Positions 9,415 to 19,299 of a stretch of DNA of 62,711 bases are shown here, piece by piece. The position numbers were made by a program, and so were the translations under genes. The notes under the pieces were generated by a model. It had not been told where the DNA came from and did no database searches. It saw only the letters and a program-made list of their open reading frames with translations. Numbering within the stretch: position 1 is the stretch's first letter; each line of letters starts with the position of its first letter. Source of the stretch: Prochlorococcus sp. AG-355-M18 (GTDB lineage: Bacteria; Cyanobacteriota; Cyanobacteriia; PCC-6307; Cyanobiaceae); contig QCED01000007.1 of the NCBI GenBank assembly GCA_003280725.1, positions 1 through 62,711 on the forward strand, in the 5' to 3' direction.

Positions 9415-11754
9415 TTATAAATAATCTGAAATACTATTATTAAATTTTTCGGTTAATTCCTCAACCCTAATATTGCAGATATTTTTATCTTGAATTTTTA
9501 TCTTAAGATTTTTGTTAGAAACATGTCCTATTTGTTTAATATATATACTTGATGGATATTTTTTTTGAATTTTTTTTAAATAATCCAACCATTCTTCTTC
9601 CTTAACTTTATCTATAGAAAAAATTATCCTGGAACCTCCTTCAGCAAACAACAAATTATCATATCTATTTAAGTCTTGCTGTAATTCTATCGTTGCACCC
9701 TTTGAGGACAAAATACAACATTCTGCCAAAGCCACTGCTAAGCCACCATCGCTTATATCATGAGAAGAAATCACAAAACTTTTTAAAATAGCATTTCTTA
9801 TAAAACTCTGACAAAGCTTCTCGTCCGGTAAATTTAGTTTTGGGGGCCTACCTGTAATTTCTCCGTGAAAATACTCCAAATATGAACTTGCGGCAATTGT
9901 TGTTTCTGAGTTATGAGATCCAATCAACCAAATTTGATCATCCATATTTTTCCATTTACTATTTATAGCTTGATCAACATTATCTATCTTTCCAACCATT
10001 CCAATCACTGGAGTAGGATTAATAGGAGTAATTTCATTATCTTTATTTTTGGACTCATTATATAAAGAAACATTTCCTCCCGTAACCGGAGTTTCTAGAA
10101 ATTTACAAGCTTCTGAAATTCCATCACATGAAGATGAAAGTTGCCAATATCCTACTTCAGTCTCAGGTGAAGAAAAATTTAAATTATTTGTAATTGCTAC
10201 TGGTTCAGCTCCAACACAACTAACGTTTCTTGCAGATTCTGCTACTGCAGCAATAGTACCTCTGAAAGGATCAAGAGAAACCCATCTACTATTACAATCA
10301 ACTGAAACAGCAACTCCAGAAAATATTTTATTTTTATTTTTTTCATTTTGTGCTCTCAATCTTATTAGAGCTGAATCTGATTCTCCGGGTTTAAAAACTG
10401 TATTTGATTGGACTTGAGAATCATATTGCTTATAAATCCATTTTTTAGAAGCTATTGAAGGATTAGAAAGAAGTTTTAAGATAATTTGCGAGAATGAAAA
10501 AAACTTATTTTCCTTGAATGAAAGTATTTTATCGTCATTAATTTCTGGTAAATTATTTTCGTTCCACTCCCATTTCTGTAATAAATTATCTGGTGGATTA
10601 TTAATTACATTATGAACATTAACAGGAGTATCATCGGACAAGGCAGAAGTAGGTATTTGAGCAACAACTTTACTTTTATGAGAAATAATAACCTCATTAC
10701 TCTCAATTACTTCACCAATCACACTGGCATATAATCCCCATTTATTAAATTTCTCAATAAGATTATCAAGTTTTTCTTCCTTCGCAACTAACAACATTCT
10801 CTCTTGAGATTCGGATAATAAGTACTGATATGAAGACATATTATCTTCTCTTGCAGGAACCAAATCTAGATCAATAGATATGCCTAACTTTCCATTTGCA
10901 GCCATTTCTGCGCTACTACATGTTAAACCTGCTGCGCCCATATCTTGAGCTGCTATTACATCTCCCGTCTTAAATGCATCTAAACAGGCCTCGATAAGAC
11001 TTTTCTCAATGAATGGGTCACCTACTTGCACTGCAGGTCTATCATCTAAGGAAGTAATAGTTAACTCTGAGCTCGCAAAACTAGCACCGCCAACACCATC
11101 TCTTCCAGTAGTATTGCCAACATATAATACAGGAGAACCTACATTTTTAGCTCCAGAACAAACAATTTCATTAGTCTCTAAAAGGCCTAAAGCCATGACA
11201 TTGACTAAAGGATTACCAGAATAACTTTCATCAAAATCTATTTCGCCACCAACAGTTGGGACACCTACGCAATTACCATAATGAGCAATCCCGGATACAA
11301 CTCCTCGAAGCAAATCAACATTTGATGTTTTATCAAGGTTTCCGAATCTCAAAGAGTTCAATACCGCAATTGGTCTTGCTCCCATTGTGAAAATATCTCT
11401 TAATATTCCTCCTACTCCTGTTGCCGCACCTTGAAAAGGTTCAATTGCGGAAGGATGATTATGACTTTCTATTTTAAAAACAAGTTTTTGATTATTCCCA
11501 ACATCAATAACGCCAGCATTTTCTCCGGGACCAACTAAAACATGTTTTCCTTTGGTAGGAAACTTAGTTAATAAAGGTTTTGAATTTCTATAACAACAAT
11601 GTTCAGACCACATAACTCCAAACATTCCAAGTTCGGTCCTATTAGGCTTTCTTTTTAATCTTTTGGTAATTTCTTCATAATCATTAATTGTTAAATTTTC
11701 AACTTTAAGAGCTTCATTAAGATCATATAGATCATTATTTTCTGTATTTAACAT
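9415..11754 (-). CDS. purL: Phosphoribosylformylglycinamidine synthase subunit PurL
   Basis: ATP-dependent amidation of FGAR to FGAM, fourth step of purine synthesis. At 779 residues it is the small PurL type that works with separate PurS and PurQ (neither is in this window). Characteristic segments are MWSEHCCYRNSKPLL near residue 48, ESHNHPSAIEPFQGAATGVG, IGDVIAAQDMGAAGLTC-like text around residue 260, and two AIR-synthase-type ATP-binding halves, the second containing ISSHDISDGGLAVALAECC. The start is an ATG at 11754, only three bases after the stop of the PRC-barrel gene. Together with purF and dnaN it forms a minus-strand run reading away from the putative origin. Confidence 0.97.
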   Translation of the reverse strand: MLNTENNDLYDLNEALKVENLTINDYEEITKRLKRKPNRTELGMFGVMWSEHCCYRNSKPLLTKFPTKGKHVLVGPGENAGVIDVGNNQKLVFKIESHNHPSAIEPFQGAATGVGGILRDIFTMGARPIAVLNSLRFGNLDKTSNVDLLRGVVSGIAHYGNCVGVPTVGGEIDFDESYSGNPLVNVMALGLLETNEIVCSGAKNVGSPVLYVGNTTGRDGVGGASFASSELTITSLDDRPAVQVGDPFIEKSLIEACLDAFKTGDVIAAQDMGAAGLTCSSAEMAANGKLGISIDLDLVPAREDNMSSYQYLLSESQERMLLVAKEEKLDNLIEKFNKWGLYASVIGEVIESNEVIISHKSKVVAQIPTSALSDDTPVNVHNVINNPPDNLLQKWEWNENNLPEINDDKILSFKENKFFSFSQIILKLLSNPSIASKKWIYKQYDSQVQSNTVFKPGESDSALIRLRAQNEKNKNKIFSGVAVSVDCNSRWVSLDPFRGTIAAVAESARNVSCVGAEPVAITNNLNFSSPETEVGYWQLSSSCDGISEACKFLETPVTGGNVSLYNESKNKDNEITPINPTPVIGMVGKIDNVDQAINSKWKNMDDQIWLIGSHNSETTIAASSYLEYFHGEITGRPPKLNLPDEKLCQSFIRNAILKSFVISSHDISDGGLAVALAECCILSSKGATIELQQDLNRYDNLLFAEGGSRIIFSIDKVKEEEWLDYLKKIQKKYPSSIYIKQIGHVSNKNLKIKIQDKNICNIRVEELTEKFNNSISDYL

Positions 11755-11757
11755 TCT

Positions 11758-12465
11758 TTAGATCCAAGGGTCATCTTGTCTTTTATCTTTTAAAGATCTT
11801 GATGTTATCTCTTCATTATAAAAACTTTTTTGTTTAAAATCTAAACTTTGGTTTATATCTTCATCTTCTTCAAGCCACTCTTCTAATCTAGAGGAAGCTA
11901 TATTTTTCATATCATCGAATCTGTTAATAATTTTTTTTCCTTTTTGAAAAAATTCATTTTTAATACTTGATTTTATTAAATATAAATCATCCAAAGAATT
12001 ACTTTCACAAAAAACTAAACCAGGTTGTTGATCATTAATATTTTCAATATTTAATCTCCATCTACTTGAACCAGGGATCTTAGGATTAGATCGTGAAACT
12101 AAATAATATTTAATTTTGCCAGTTTTTATTTCAAATAAAAAATCAGCTATAAATCCAATTTTTGAGCCATTTATATTTATCAAATTAGCTTCTATTAAAG
12201 TTGGAAACCTATTTAAAGTGGCTAAATCAGAAATCGCCGGATCACCTTTTACATAAATTTCATTATCTATTATTTGACTAATTTGATTTAATCTCCAAAC
12301 ATTTCTTTTTAAATCAAAATTGGAAGGACGAGAATACCATCCTAAGATACGATGAACTGGAGGATGCATCCAAACATTTTCGCCATTACCGTAATTAAGA
12401 GCCATATTCCCCTTAACTGTGTAAGTTAGTAATTCGCTTAATAAAATTTCTTTAGGTAATTTCAA
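11758..12465 (-). CDS. PRC-barrel domain protein adjacent to dnaN
   Basis: A 235-residue protein with two PRC-barrel-like beta-rich halves: about 5-75 (LSELLTYTVKGNM, then DPAISDLATLNRFPTL) and about 85-150 (LININGSKIGFIADFLF, KIKYYLVSRS, KIPGSSRWRL). The acidic C-terminal tail contains SRLEEWLEEDEDI and ends in DDPWI. PRC barrels occur in RNA-processing factors such as RimM and in photosynthetic reaction-centre H subunits. The position between dnaN and purL is, from memory, characteristic of marine picocyanobacteria. The start is a TTG at 12465, one base after the dnaN stop; no in-frame ATG fits better. Function is unknown; I infer only that it is co-transcribed with dnaN and purL. Confidence 0.82.
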   Translation of the reverse strand: MKLPKEILLSELLTYTVKGNMALNYGNGENVWMHPPVHRILGWYSRPSNFDLKRNVWRLNQISQIIDNEIYVKGDPAISDLATLNRFPTLIEANLININGSKIGFIADFLFEIKTGKIKYYLVSRSNPKIPGSSRWRLNIENINDQQPGLVFCESNSLDDLYLIKSSIKNEFFQKGKKIINRFDDMKNIASSRLEEWLEEDEDINQSLDFKQKSFYNEEITSRSLKDKRQDDPWI

Positions 12466-12466
12466 C

Positions 12467-13627
12467 TTAAGAACGAACCTGTACAGGCATGACTAAATAA
12501 GTAAAAGAGTTCAAATTATCTTCAGGTACTAAAACAGCAGGAGTCGTTGAAAGATTACACTTCAAAATTACGTTTTCACAGGAAATAACTTTTAACCCCT
12601 CTAAGAGATATCTAACATTAAATGCAATATCAAAATCTTCACCTGAATGAGACACAGGTATCAATTCATTTGCATTTCCAATATCTTGAGCATCTGCACT
12701 TATTAAAGCTAAATCAGTATTATCCAATTTAATTTTAACAACACTACTCTGCTGATCAGCTAAGACAGCAATTCTCTCTAATGCATCAATTAAATTTTTA
12801 GTATTAAAATTAAATACCTTAGAAAAAGTATCTGGGATTAATTGTGAATAATTAGGATAAGCGCCTTCAAGGGTTCTAGTCGTTATTATTTGATTTGAAG
12901 AAATAAAGACTACTTGACCTTTGTCATAGAAAAGCTTTATTGAATTGTCTGAACTCCTTACAGTAACAAGTCTTTCAATTTCCCTTAATGATCTAGTTGG
13001 GATAGTTACTGATAAATCATCCACTTCATCTGAATTTAAACTTGCTCTATTTTTGATATTTTCTTCGTTACCGATTAGTGCAACCGCCAATCTATGACCA
13101 TCTGTAGAGGCAGACTCTAAATAATTTTTTTTAAAAGTAAAATTTACGCCTGTTAATAATTGCTTTGAGTCGTCGCTACTACTTGCAAAAATAGTTGATT
13201 TTAAAGCTTTTAAAAAAGAACTAGGCTCGATGTTCAAAGAAGTACCACTTTCAACAAATGGTAAGTTTGGATAATCATCTGAATGTATACCTTTAAGATT
13301 AAAAGAACCTCTGTCACTTTTTATTAAGATATTATCTGAGTCTTCATCTACTTCTAAAGAAACAGGAGTTTCATTTGGTAATTTGTTAACTATTTCTGAT
13401 AAAAGTTTTGAAGGTATTGTAATAGCACCACTATTTTTAACAGTTGCATCAAAGGAAGTTTGGATTCCTAAATTAAGATCGAATCCAGTTAAACTAATTT
13501 TATTTGTACTTTGGTCAGCTGTTAAAAGTATATTTGCAAGAATAGGATGAGTTGGTCGTGAAGCAACTGCTTTGCTTACCAATTGTATAGCATTATTTAA
13601 CTCACTTTGATTACAAATAATCTCCAT
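12467..13627 (-). CDS. dnaN: DNA polymerase III beta subunit (sliding clamp)
   Basis: Ring-shaped processivity clamp of the replicative polymerase. The 386-residue protein shows the three tandem clamp domains: an N-terminal domain beginning MEIICNQSELNNAIQLVSKAV, a middle domain with LKALKSTIFASSSDDSKQLL and LTGVNF, and a C-terminal domain containing TDGHRLAVAL-type and IAFNVRYLLEGLKVI segments, ending YLVMPVQVRS like the usual VMPMR terminus. The ATG at 13627 is well defined. It is transcribed away from the AT-rich DnaA-box-containing interval directly upstream, the normal arrangement at a cyanobacterial origin. dnaA itself is not in this window. Confidence 0.98.
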   Translation of the reverse strand: MEIICNQSELNNAIQLVSKAVASRPTHPILANILLTADQSTNKISLTGFDLNLGIQTSFDATVKNSGAITIPSKLLSEIVNKLPNETPVSLEVDEDSDNILIKSDRGSFNLKGIHSDDYPNLPFVESGTSLNIEPSSFLKALKSTIFASSSDDSKQLLTGVNFTFKKNYLESASTDGHRLAVALIGNEENIKNRASLNSDEVDDLSVTIPTRSLREIERLVTVRSSDNSIKLFYDKGQVVFISSNQIITTRTLEGAYPNYSQLIPDTFSKVFNFNTKNLIDALERIAVLADQQSSVVKIKLDNTDLALISADAQDIGNANELIPVSHSGEDFDIAFNVRYLLEGLKVISCENVILKCNLSTTPAVLVPEDNLNSFTYLVMPVQVRS

Positions 13628-13956
13628 CGGAATTTGGAACTTTTACAAACACAATATACTTTTTTCGTAAATTAAATTCAATAAGTTTTTATTTCTCTTC
13701 TTTTAAATAATTAAAAAATTAAAAATTATAGTAGTAGTAGAAGCTGTGGAAACTGTGGAATTCTTAATTAAATAAGATTGCTGACTAAATTTTTAAAGAT
13801 TTAAAAAAGTGGATAAAAAAAATTATTTGTTGAATAAAAACTAATTTTTTCTAAAAAGAAAAATCTATTCAACAAAGTGAATTGTTTTTTATATGTTTTT
13901 CAACAAATGTGCTTTGTTTCTAATTGATTTCCACAGACACTAAATTTTTTGGATTT
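13628..13956. other. Probable chromosomal replication origin (oriC), gene-free
   Basis: This 329-base interval between dnaN and thrC is the only gene-free stretch over 300 bases and is extremely AT-rich. It contains clustered DnaA-box-like motifs: TGTGGAAA at 13745-13752 and TGTGGAAT at 13754-13761 (a 9-base direct repeat), AGTGGATAA at 13808-13816 (8 of 9 to TGTGGATAA), and TTTCCACA at 13928-13935. Weaker TTCAACA/TGTTGAA relatives lie near 13828, 13867 and 13898. The cyanobacterial DnaA box is TTTTCCACA. Long A/T runs between the boxes could serve as the unwinding element. The dnaN promoter must also lie here. I see no ORF of interest in it. Confidence 0.75.
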
Positions 13957-15060
13957 TTAATATCCTAATATTTTGGTTATATTTTTTAACGAAGGTTCAA
14001 TATTTTTTCTAAAAATAGCATCATTATTTTTAATAGCGCAATCAGGATCCTTCAATCCATTTCCAGTAAGAACACAAACAATATTCGATTCTTTTTGAAT
14101 TCTATTTTTATTTTTAATTAGTCCAGCAACTGATGCGGCACTAGCAGGTTCACAAAAAATTCCTTCTTTAGCAAGGATTTTGTAGGCGTTAATGATTTCT
14201 TCATCTGTAACTGACTGAAAATCTCCTTTACTTTCTTTTTTTACTTTTTTTGCTTTTTCTCTATTAACTGGATTTCCAATTCTTATTGCAGTAGCGATGG
14301 TCTCTGGATTTTTAACTATTATATTTTTTACTAATGGAGCTGAGCCCTCAGATTGAAAACCCATCATAATAGGTAATTTTATATTTCTTTTTAATTTTGA
14401 GTATTCTTTAAACCCCATCCAATAAGCAGTTATATTTCCAGCGTTGCCCATAGGGATGCAAAGCCAATCCGGTGCAATTCCCAAGTCATCGATAATTTCA
14501 AAAGCTGCCGTCTTTTGTCCTTGTATTCGATATGGATTAACAGAATTAACAAGTTCTATTGGATGTTCTGAGGATAGGTCTCTAACAATTTCAAGAGCCT
14601 TATCAAAGTTTCCATTAATAGATATTATCTCAGCGCCATACATTAATGCTTGTGCAAGTTTTCCTTGTGCAACAAATCCCTCTGGGATTAAAACATAGGG
14701 TTTTAATCCACCTCTAGATGCATATGCAGCAGCAGCAGCAGAAGTATTTCCAGTACTTGCGCATATTACAGCTTCACGTCCTTCTTCTTTTGCTTTGCTA
14801 ATAGCCATAGTCATACCACGATCTTTAAAAGATCCTGTGGGATTTAATCCATCATATTTTAAAAAAACTTTTGTTCCATTTCCAATTAATTTACTAATTG
14901 AATCGCTAAAAATTAATGGAGTGTTTCCTTCATTTAGAGAAATAATAGGAGTCTTTCTTGTAACTGGAAGATATTGTTTGTAAGCTTCAATTAGGCCAGG
15001 CCATCTTTTTTTTCTATAATGAAAACCGAGTTTATTTTTTATTTTATTTAATAACACCAT
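13957..15060 (-). CDS. thrC: Threonine synthase
   Basis: PLP enzyme converting O-phosphohomoserine to threonine. The 367-residue protein belongs to the shorter threonine-synthase class without the long N-terminal domain. The PLP lysine lies in [11 protein letters not shown] (K79), followed by [19 protein letters not shown] (phosphate-binding region), [14 protein letters not shown] and the C-terminal [17 protein letters not shown] near residue 45 is typical of the fold family. The 3' end abuts the origin interval. It is six bases downstream of the DUF1400 gene on the same strand, with ubiB-like upstream, so the three may be co-transcribed. Starts elsewhere in the frame would remove conserved sequence. 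Confidence 0.94.
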   Translation of the reverse strand: MVLLNKIKNKLGFHYRKKRWPGLIEAYKQYLPVTRKTPIISLNEGNTPLIFSDSISKLIGNGTKVFLKYDGLNPTGSFKDRGMTMAISKAKEEGREAVICASTGNTSAAAAAYASRGGLKPYVLIPEGFVAQGKLAQALMYGAEIISINGNFDKALEIVRDLSSEHPIELVNSVNPYRIQGQKTAAFEIIDDLGIAPDWLCIPMGNAGNITAYWMGFKEYSKLKRNIKLPIMMGFQSEGSAPLVKNIIVKNPETIATAIRIGNPVNREKAKKVKKESKGDFQSVTDEEIINAYKILAKEGIFCEPASAASVAGLIKNKNRIQKESNIVCVLTGNGLKDPDCAIKNNDAIFRKNIEPSLKNITKILGY

Positions 15061-15066
15061 AATTCT

Positions 15067-15639
15067 TTAATTTGTTTTAATTTTTTCAAGAGGGGAATTT
15101 GTAAAAAAGTCTAATAATTCTGAAATTGATTCTACTTTATTCATAACTTTGCTTAAAGCGTTAACATCTAAAATAACAGTTTTAGTTGGATATCCTTCAA
15201 AAAATTTAATCAAATTTATTTTCCCATTTCCCATTTTTATTCCTTGAATTACACTTGCTCTAAGGGCTAATTTACCTGTTCTTTCATCATCTGCCCTTGG
15301 TGGATGGATAATTGATGAGAGTCTTGTTAAAAAAACATTTCCTATCTCGGAATATATTAATTTGCTTGCAATAGTAATAGGGACTTCAAAATCTTTAATT
15401 AATACTGATCTAATTTCTTTATCGGGCGACCCAGTTGCTTTTAAGATTTTTTTTAATTTTCTTGTTGCATTACCTTCTTCAGCAAAATTTTTTAATGAAT
15501 CAACTTTAATTGTTCGAGAAAATATGCTGTATATAATTTTAATTTCTTCAGCTGCATTAGCTTTTGAAAAATTAAAAATTAACTGAGTATTTATTAAAAT
15601 AAAAACTACTTTAATTATTAAAAATCTTCTAAAATTCAT
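15067..15639 (-). CDS. DUF1400-type exported protein
   Basis: The 190-residue product has a signal-peptide-like start (MNFRRFLIIKVVFILINTQL) with a plausible cleavage after SKANA, so it is likely periplasmic or lumenal. The remainder matches the N-terminal DUF1400 module that precedes alpha/beta-hydrolase domains in cyanobacteria (EEIKIIYSIFSRTIKVDSL; FAEEGNATRKLKKIL; RASVIQGIKMGNGKINLIKF; GYPTKTVILDVNAL). Here that module stands alone without a hydrolase domain, and the function is unknown. The frame extends to 15663, overlapping ubiB, but the ATG at 15639 starts one codon-free base after the ubiB stop and begins exactly at the signal peptide, so I prefer it. Confidence 0.78.
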   Translation of the reverse strand: MNFRRFLIIKVVFILINTQLIFNFSKANAAEEIKIIYSIFSRTIKVDSLKNFAEEGNATRKLKKILKATGSPDKEIRSVLIKDFEVPITIASKLIYSEIGNVFLTRLSSIIHPPRADDERTGKLALRASVIQGIKMGNGKINLIKFFEGYPTKTVILDVNALSKVMNKVESISELLDFFTNSPLEKIKTN

Positions 15640-15640
15640 T

Positions 15641-17497
15641 TTAGATATTTTGACCAGCCGCAATTTTTACAAGTCTAACCATTCCTTTTTCCGTTACTCC
15701 TTTTGCAATTTTTAAACCCATTTCTTTTGTATATGGCTCGTTTATAAGACGAGGAAACCTTTTTATAAATATATCAATAGAGTAACCTGGGACTTTTTCT
15801 AAAATCTCTAAAAAGTTTCTTATTGGTTCTACATACATTATAAGGTCACCTAAATTATTATTTTCATCATTGGTGTTTAATTTAATTGAATCTGGAAGGA
15901 AGTTATTCAAATTTTTTAATATTTTTAGATTCAATAAATCTATTTGATCTGTTAAGCCTTCAATAATTTCATTCCTAAGAAAACCTCCTTTTGGAGAAAA
16001 TAAAAGATTTATGACCTCATCTAAAAGTTTTTCTAAATTAAGGTTCGTCTGCTTTGAAGCGTTAGAAAGCAGATCTTCTAAACGGTCCCATTTAAATTTA
16101 TTATTATCGAAAAGCATTTCTTTTAGGCTTTCTCTTAATTGTGGATCAGGATCTTCCATCAATCTTCTAGCAAAATAGGGATAAGCTGCACCCAATATTT
16201 TAAAGTTTGGGTCTACGCTTAAAGCAATTCCTTCTAATGTTAATAATGATCTAATTATAAGTGCATAATATGGAGGTAATTTGAAAGGAAATTTGTACAT
16301 AACTCCAGACATGTCGTCTGTCACGCTTTTGAAATCCATTTTAGAAACTCCTTGTTCAACAGCATTGATAAAAACATCTTGAAAAGCCGGAACTATTGGT
16401 TCTAGATTAACTTCTTCTGATAAGAATCCTAATTTTACAAAATCTTGAGATAATTTATCGAAGTTTTTATTTACTAAATGTACAACTGCTTGTATTAAAC
16501 CAGATCTAGAGTCTCTGGAAACTTCGCTCATCATGCCAAAATCTAAATAACATAATCTGCCATCTTTCAAGGCTAATAAATTTCCTGGATGTGGGTCGGC
16601 GTGAAAAAAACCATGTTCTAAAAGTTGTTCTAAACTACACTGAACTCCAATATCAATCATCTTATCAGGGTCGATTCCTAATTTTTTTACATCTTCTAAA
16701 TTGGTTAATTTTGTACCCTCTATCCATTCCATTGTTAAAACTCTTCTTGAGCTTATTGTTTTGTAAATTTTTGGTACAGCAATCATCTGATTATGTTTAT
16801 GCATATTTCTAAATTTCTCTGCATTTGCAGCTTCATTTAAATAATCCATCTCCTCAAAAACTCTTTTGCCTAACTCATCAATTAAAGCCACTAGATCGCT
16901 TCTAATTAATCCAATATTATTCTTTAGCCAATAAGCAATATTTCTAACTATGTAAAGATCAAGTGTTATTTGTTCTCTTAAACCTGGCCGTTGAACTTTA
17001 ACTGCAACAATTTCTTCATTTTTGAGTTTGGCTTTATGTACTTGTCCTAGAGAAGCTGCAGAGATTGGATTTTTGTCAATTTCTAAAAAAATTTCCTCTA
17101 CCTTGGATTCCAAATCTTCTTCTATCAATTCCATAGCCCTATCCCCATCAAATCCTGGTAATTGATCTTGTAATTCAGATAATTCTTCTAGAAGAATCCC
17201 TGGAATAATATCTGGTCTGGTTGATAAAGCTTGACCTGCTTTAACAAATGCGGGCCCAAGTTCAACTAATAAATTTGTTAGCTCCTTTGCCCTAAATCTT
17301 GCTTGTGATTCATTTTTTAATCTGCCAGTTAATTTATCCCATGCAATAGAAAAAACATAGGCAAAAATAGGTACTAGTGTTTGCCAAAGCCTTTTTAGAA
17401 GTCTTTGTGGATTTTTTGCGTAAATTTTAGAAATTGTATCTGGATCATAATCTAATAGGCCAGATATTTCTATAAAATCAGTTAAATCTTCTTTCAT
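15641..17497 (-). CDS. ABC1/UbiB-family atypical kinase
   Basis: A 618-residue member of the ABC1/AarF/UbiB protein-kinase-like family, which supports prenylquinone metabolism (plastoquinone and tocopherol in cyanobacteria and plastids). Diagnostic elements are the KxGQ motif in FVKAGQALSTRPDIIP (K86-Q89), the Ala-rich loop ISAASLGQVHKA (about 145-156), the ATP lysine in AVKVQRPG (K167), EMDYLNEAANAEKF, the catalytic loop HADPHPGN (299-306) and LDFG (318-321). The C-terminal 250 residues are the family-specific extension. It is divergent from recN across a 69-base gap that must hold both promoters. Several paralogues are normal in cyanobacteria, so I give no specific gene symbol. Confidence 0.92.
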   Translation of the reverse strand: MKEDLTDFIEISGLLDYDPDTISKIYAKNPQRLLKRLWQTLVPIFAYVFSIAWDKLTGRLKNESQARFRAKELTNLLVELGPAFVKAGQALSTRPDIIPGILLEELSELQDQLPGFDGDRAMELIEEDLESKVEEIFLEIDKNPISAASLGQVHKAKLKNEEIVAVKVQRPGLREQITLDLYIVRNIAYWLKNNIGLIRSDLVALIDELGKRVFEEMDYLNEAANAEKFRNMHKHNQMIAVPKIYKTISSRRVLTMEWIEGTKLTNLEDVKKLGIDPDKMIDIGVQCSLEQLLEHGFFHADPHPGNLLALKDGRLCYLDFGMMSEVSRDSRSGLIQAVVHLVNKNFDKLSQDFVKLGFLSEEVNLEPIVPAFQDVFINAVEQGVSKMDFKSVTDDMSGVMYKFPFKLPPYYALIIRSLLTLEGIALSVDPNFKILGAAYPYFARRLMEDPDPQLRESLKEMLFDNNKFKWDRLEDLLSNASKQTNLNLEKLLDEVINLLFSPKGGFLRNEIIEGLTDQIDLLNLKILKNLNNFLPDSIKLNTNDENNNLGDLIMYVEPIRNFLEILEKVPGYSIDIFIKRFPRLINEPYTKEMGLKIAKGVTEKGMVRLVKIAAGQNI

Positions 17498-17566
17498 GAC
17501 TTTATATATTCAAAACCTTTATTTTTATTAAAAAAGAAGTTAATTTTTTTATATAAAAGATTTATC

Positions 17567-19246
17567 ATGTTAATACAATTAAAAATAGAGAATATTGCCT
17601 TAATAGAAATTATAGAAATTAATTTTGAAAAAGGTTTAAATATCATTACTGGAGATTCAGGTTCTGGAAAGTCATTAATTCTAGATTCTTTGAATGTTTT
17701 ATTTGGTGGAACTAATATACCTTTAAAACATTTAATACGTCCAGGAAAAGATTATTGTGTTATTGAGGCGAAATTTTCTTCTTCTCTACCAATTAACAAT
17801 TGGTTAATTAGTAATGGTTTTGAAAAAGATTATTCAGAATTAAAAATCAAAAGAAAATCTTATAGAAAAAATAATAAAATCTTATCCAAATATAGTCTTA
17901 ATAATTTACCAATTAACAAACATCTACTAGAAAATCTTGGTCCATTTTTAGTAGATTTTGCTGGGCAATCAGATGCTTTTATATTTGACTCTCTAGAAAA
18001 GAGAAGATCAATTATTGATGATTTATGCTCACTAGAATATAAAGATATTAATGTACAGATTAAAAAAATATGGCGTGAAACTCAGCTTTTAAATGAATTG
18101 ATGAATAAAAAAATAGAATCCTCTAGTAAAAAAGACCAAAACGACTTATTAATAAAACAAATGTTGAAGAGTTTAGAAGAAGCCAATTTAAATTCTAGTC
18201 AGGAAATATTAGAACTAGAATCATTAGAAAATAAACTTGTAAATAATCTTGAAATAAATAATTCAATTAAGTCATCTCTAGATAACTTAAATAATTTCAA
18301 TCCTGATGAGCCATCAGTGGCATTTTTGATAAATCAATCAATAAAAAATCTTAATAGAACGGCAAATTTCGATTTAAAGATCCAAAAATTTAGGGAGAAG
18401 TTATTACACATCCAAGCTGATGTTGAAGATTTAATTTTCCATTTAAACTCATATTTACAAGATACAGAAAATAACGAATATGATTTACCAGAAATTCAAA
18501 AAAGGCTATTTTTTTTAAAAAATTTGGAAAGAACTTTTTCCATGGATTTAACTCAATTAATTGTAAAGCGGGATCAATTTAAGAAATATCTTTCAAAAAA
18601 TGATCAAGATAATGAGATTTTTAAGATAAAAGATCAACTCAAAAATTTACATACTAATTTAAATTCTTTATTTGAAATTCAATCTATTGAAAGAAAAAAA
18701 ACTGCTAAAAATTTACAAGATTCTGTAATTTCTATTTTAAGAAATCTGGGATTAGAAAATGCAAATTTTTCAATTCAGTTTTCCGAAAGTAAGCCTTCTG
18801 CTGATGGAACCGATGATATAAATTTTTTGTTTTCAGCTAATCCAGATCAGAAGCTTGCGCCTTTATCTAATGTTATTTCTGGTGGAGAAATGTCAAGATT
18901 TTTATTAGCAATTAAATCAAGTATTTCTAAAAAACCAAATACTTTTTTTTTAGATGAAATCGATAGTGGTTTAAGTAGTAAATCTTTATTGTCTTTGGTT
19001 GAGCTAATAAAAGCAATTTCTAAAGACCAACAGGTTATATGTATTACCCATCAGCCTTTTTTAGCTGCTGGTGGATTAGCTCACTTTAAAGTTAAAAAAA
19101 ATGTAGTTGAAGGAAGAACTTATACTTCAATTTCAAAATTAACCACTAAAAAACAAAGAAAAAATCAATTAATAGAGCTTATTGGTGGAGGATTTGATGA
19201 GGCAAATGATTACGCTTCTAGACTTCTTGATGCGTCAGCTGCGTAA
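17567..19246 (+). CDS. recN: DNA repair protein RecN
   Basis: SMC-like ATPase that acts early in double-strand-break repair by recombination. It has 559 residues: an N-terminal Walker A, GDSGSGKS (29-36, a variant of the common GETGAGKS), a long coiled coil with low-complexity Asn/Lys/Leu sequence (about 165-370), then the ABC signature ISGGEMSRF (437 on), Walker B FFLDEIDSGLS (about 460-470) and the H-loop ICITHQP. The protein ends in a normal RecN C-terminus. uvrA follows 53 bases downstream on the same strand, making a small repair-gene pair. The sequence is AT-rich but uninterrupted. Confidence 0.95.
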   Translation: MLIQLKIENIALIEIIEINFEKGLNIITGDSGSGKSLILDSLNVLFGGTNIPLKHLIRPGKDYCVIEAKFSSSLPINNWLISNGFEKDYSELKIKRKSYRKNNKILSKYSLNNLPINKHLLENLGPFLVDFAGQSDAFIFDSLEKRRSIIDDLCSLEYKDINVQIKKIWRETQLLNELMNKKIESSSKKDQNDLLIKQMLKSLEEANLNSSQEILELESLENKLVNNLEINNSIKSSLDNLNNFNPDEPSVAFLINQSIKNLNRTANFDLKIQKFREKLLHIQADVEDLIFHLNSYLQDTENNEYDLPEIQKRLFFLKNLERTFSMDLTQLIVKRDQFKKYLSKNDQDNEIFKIKDQLKNLHTNLNSLFEIQSIERKKTAKNLQDSVISILRNLGLENANFSIQFSESKPSADGTDDINFLFSANPDQKLAPLSNVISGGEMSRFLLAIKSSISKKPNTFFLDEIDSGLSSKSLLSLVELIKAISKDQQVICITHQPFLAAGGLAHFKVKKNVVEGRTYTSISKLTTKKQRKNQLIELIGGGFDEANDYASRLLDASAA

Positions 19247-19299
19247 AACAGAAAAATTTCCATTATAATAACCTTTTTAAATCATAAATAGATTTAAAT

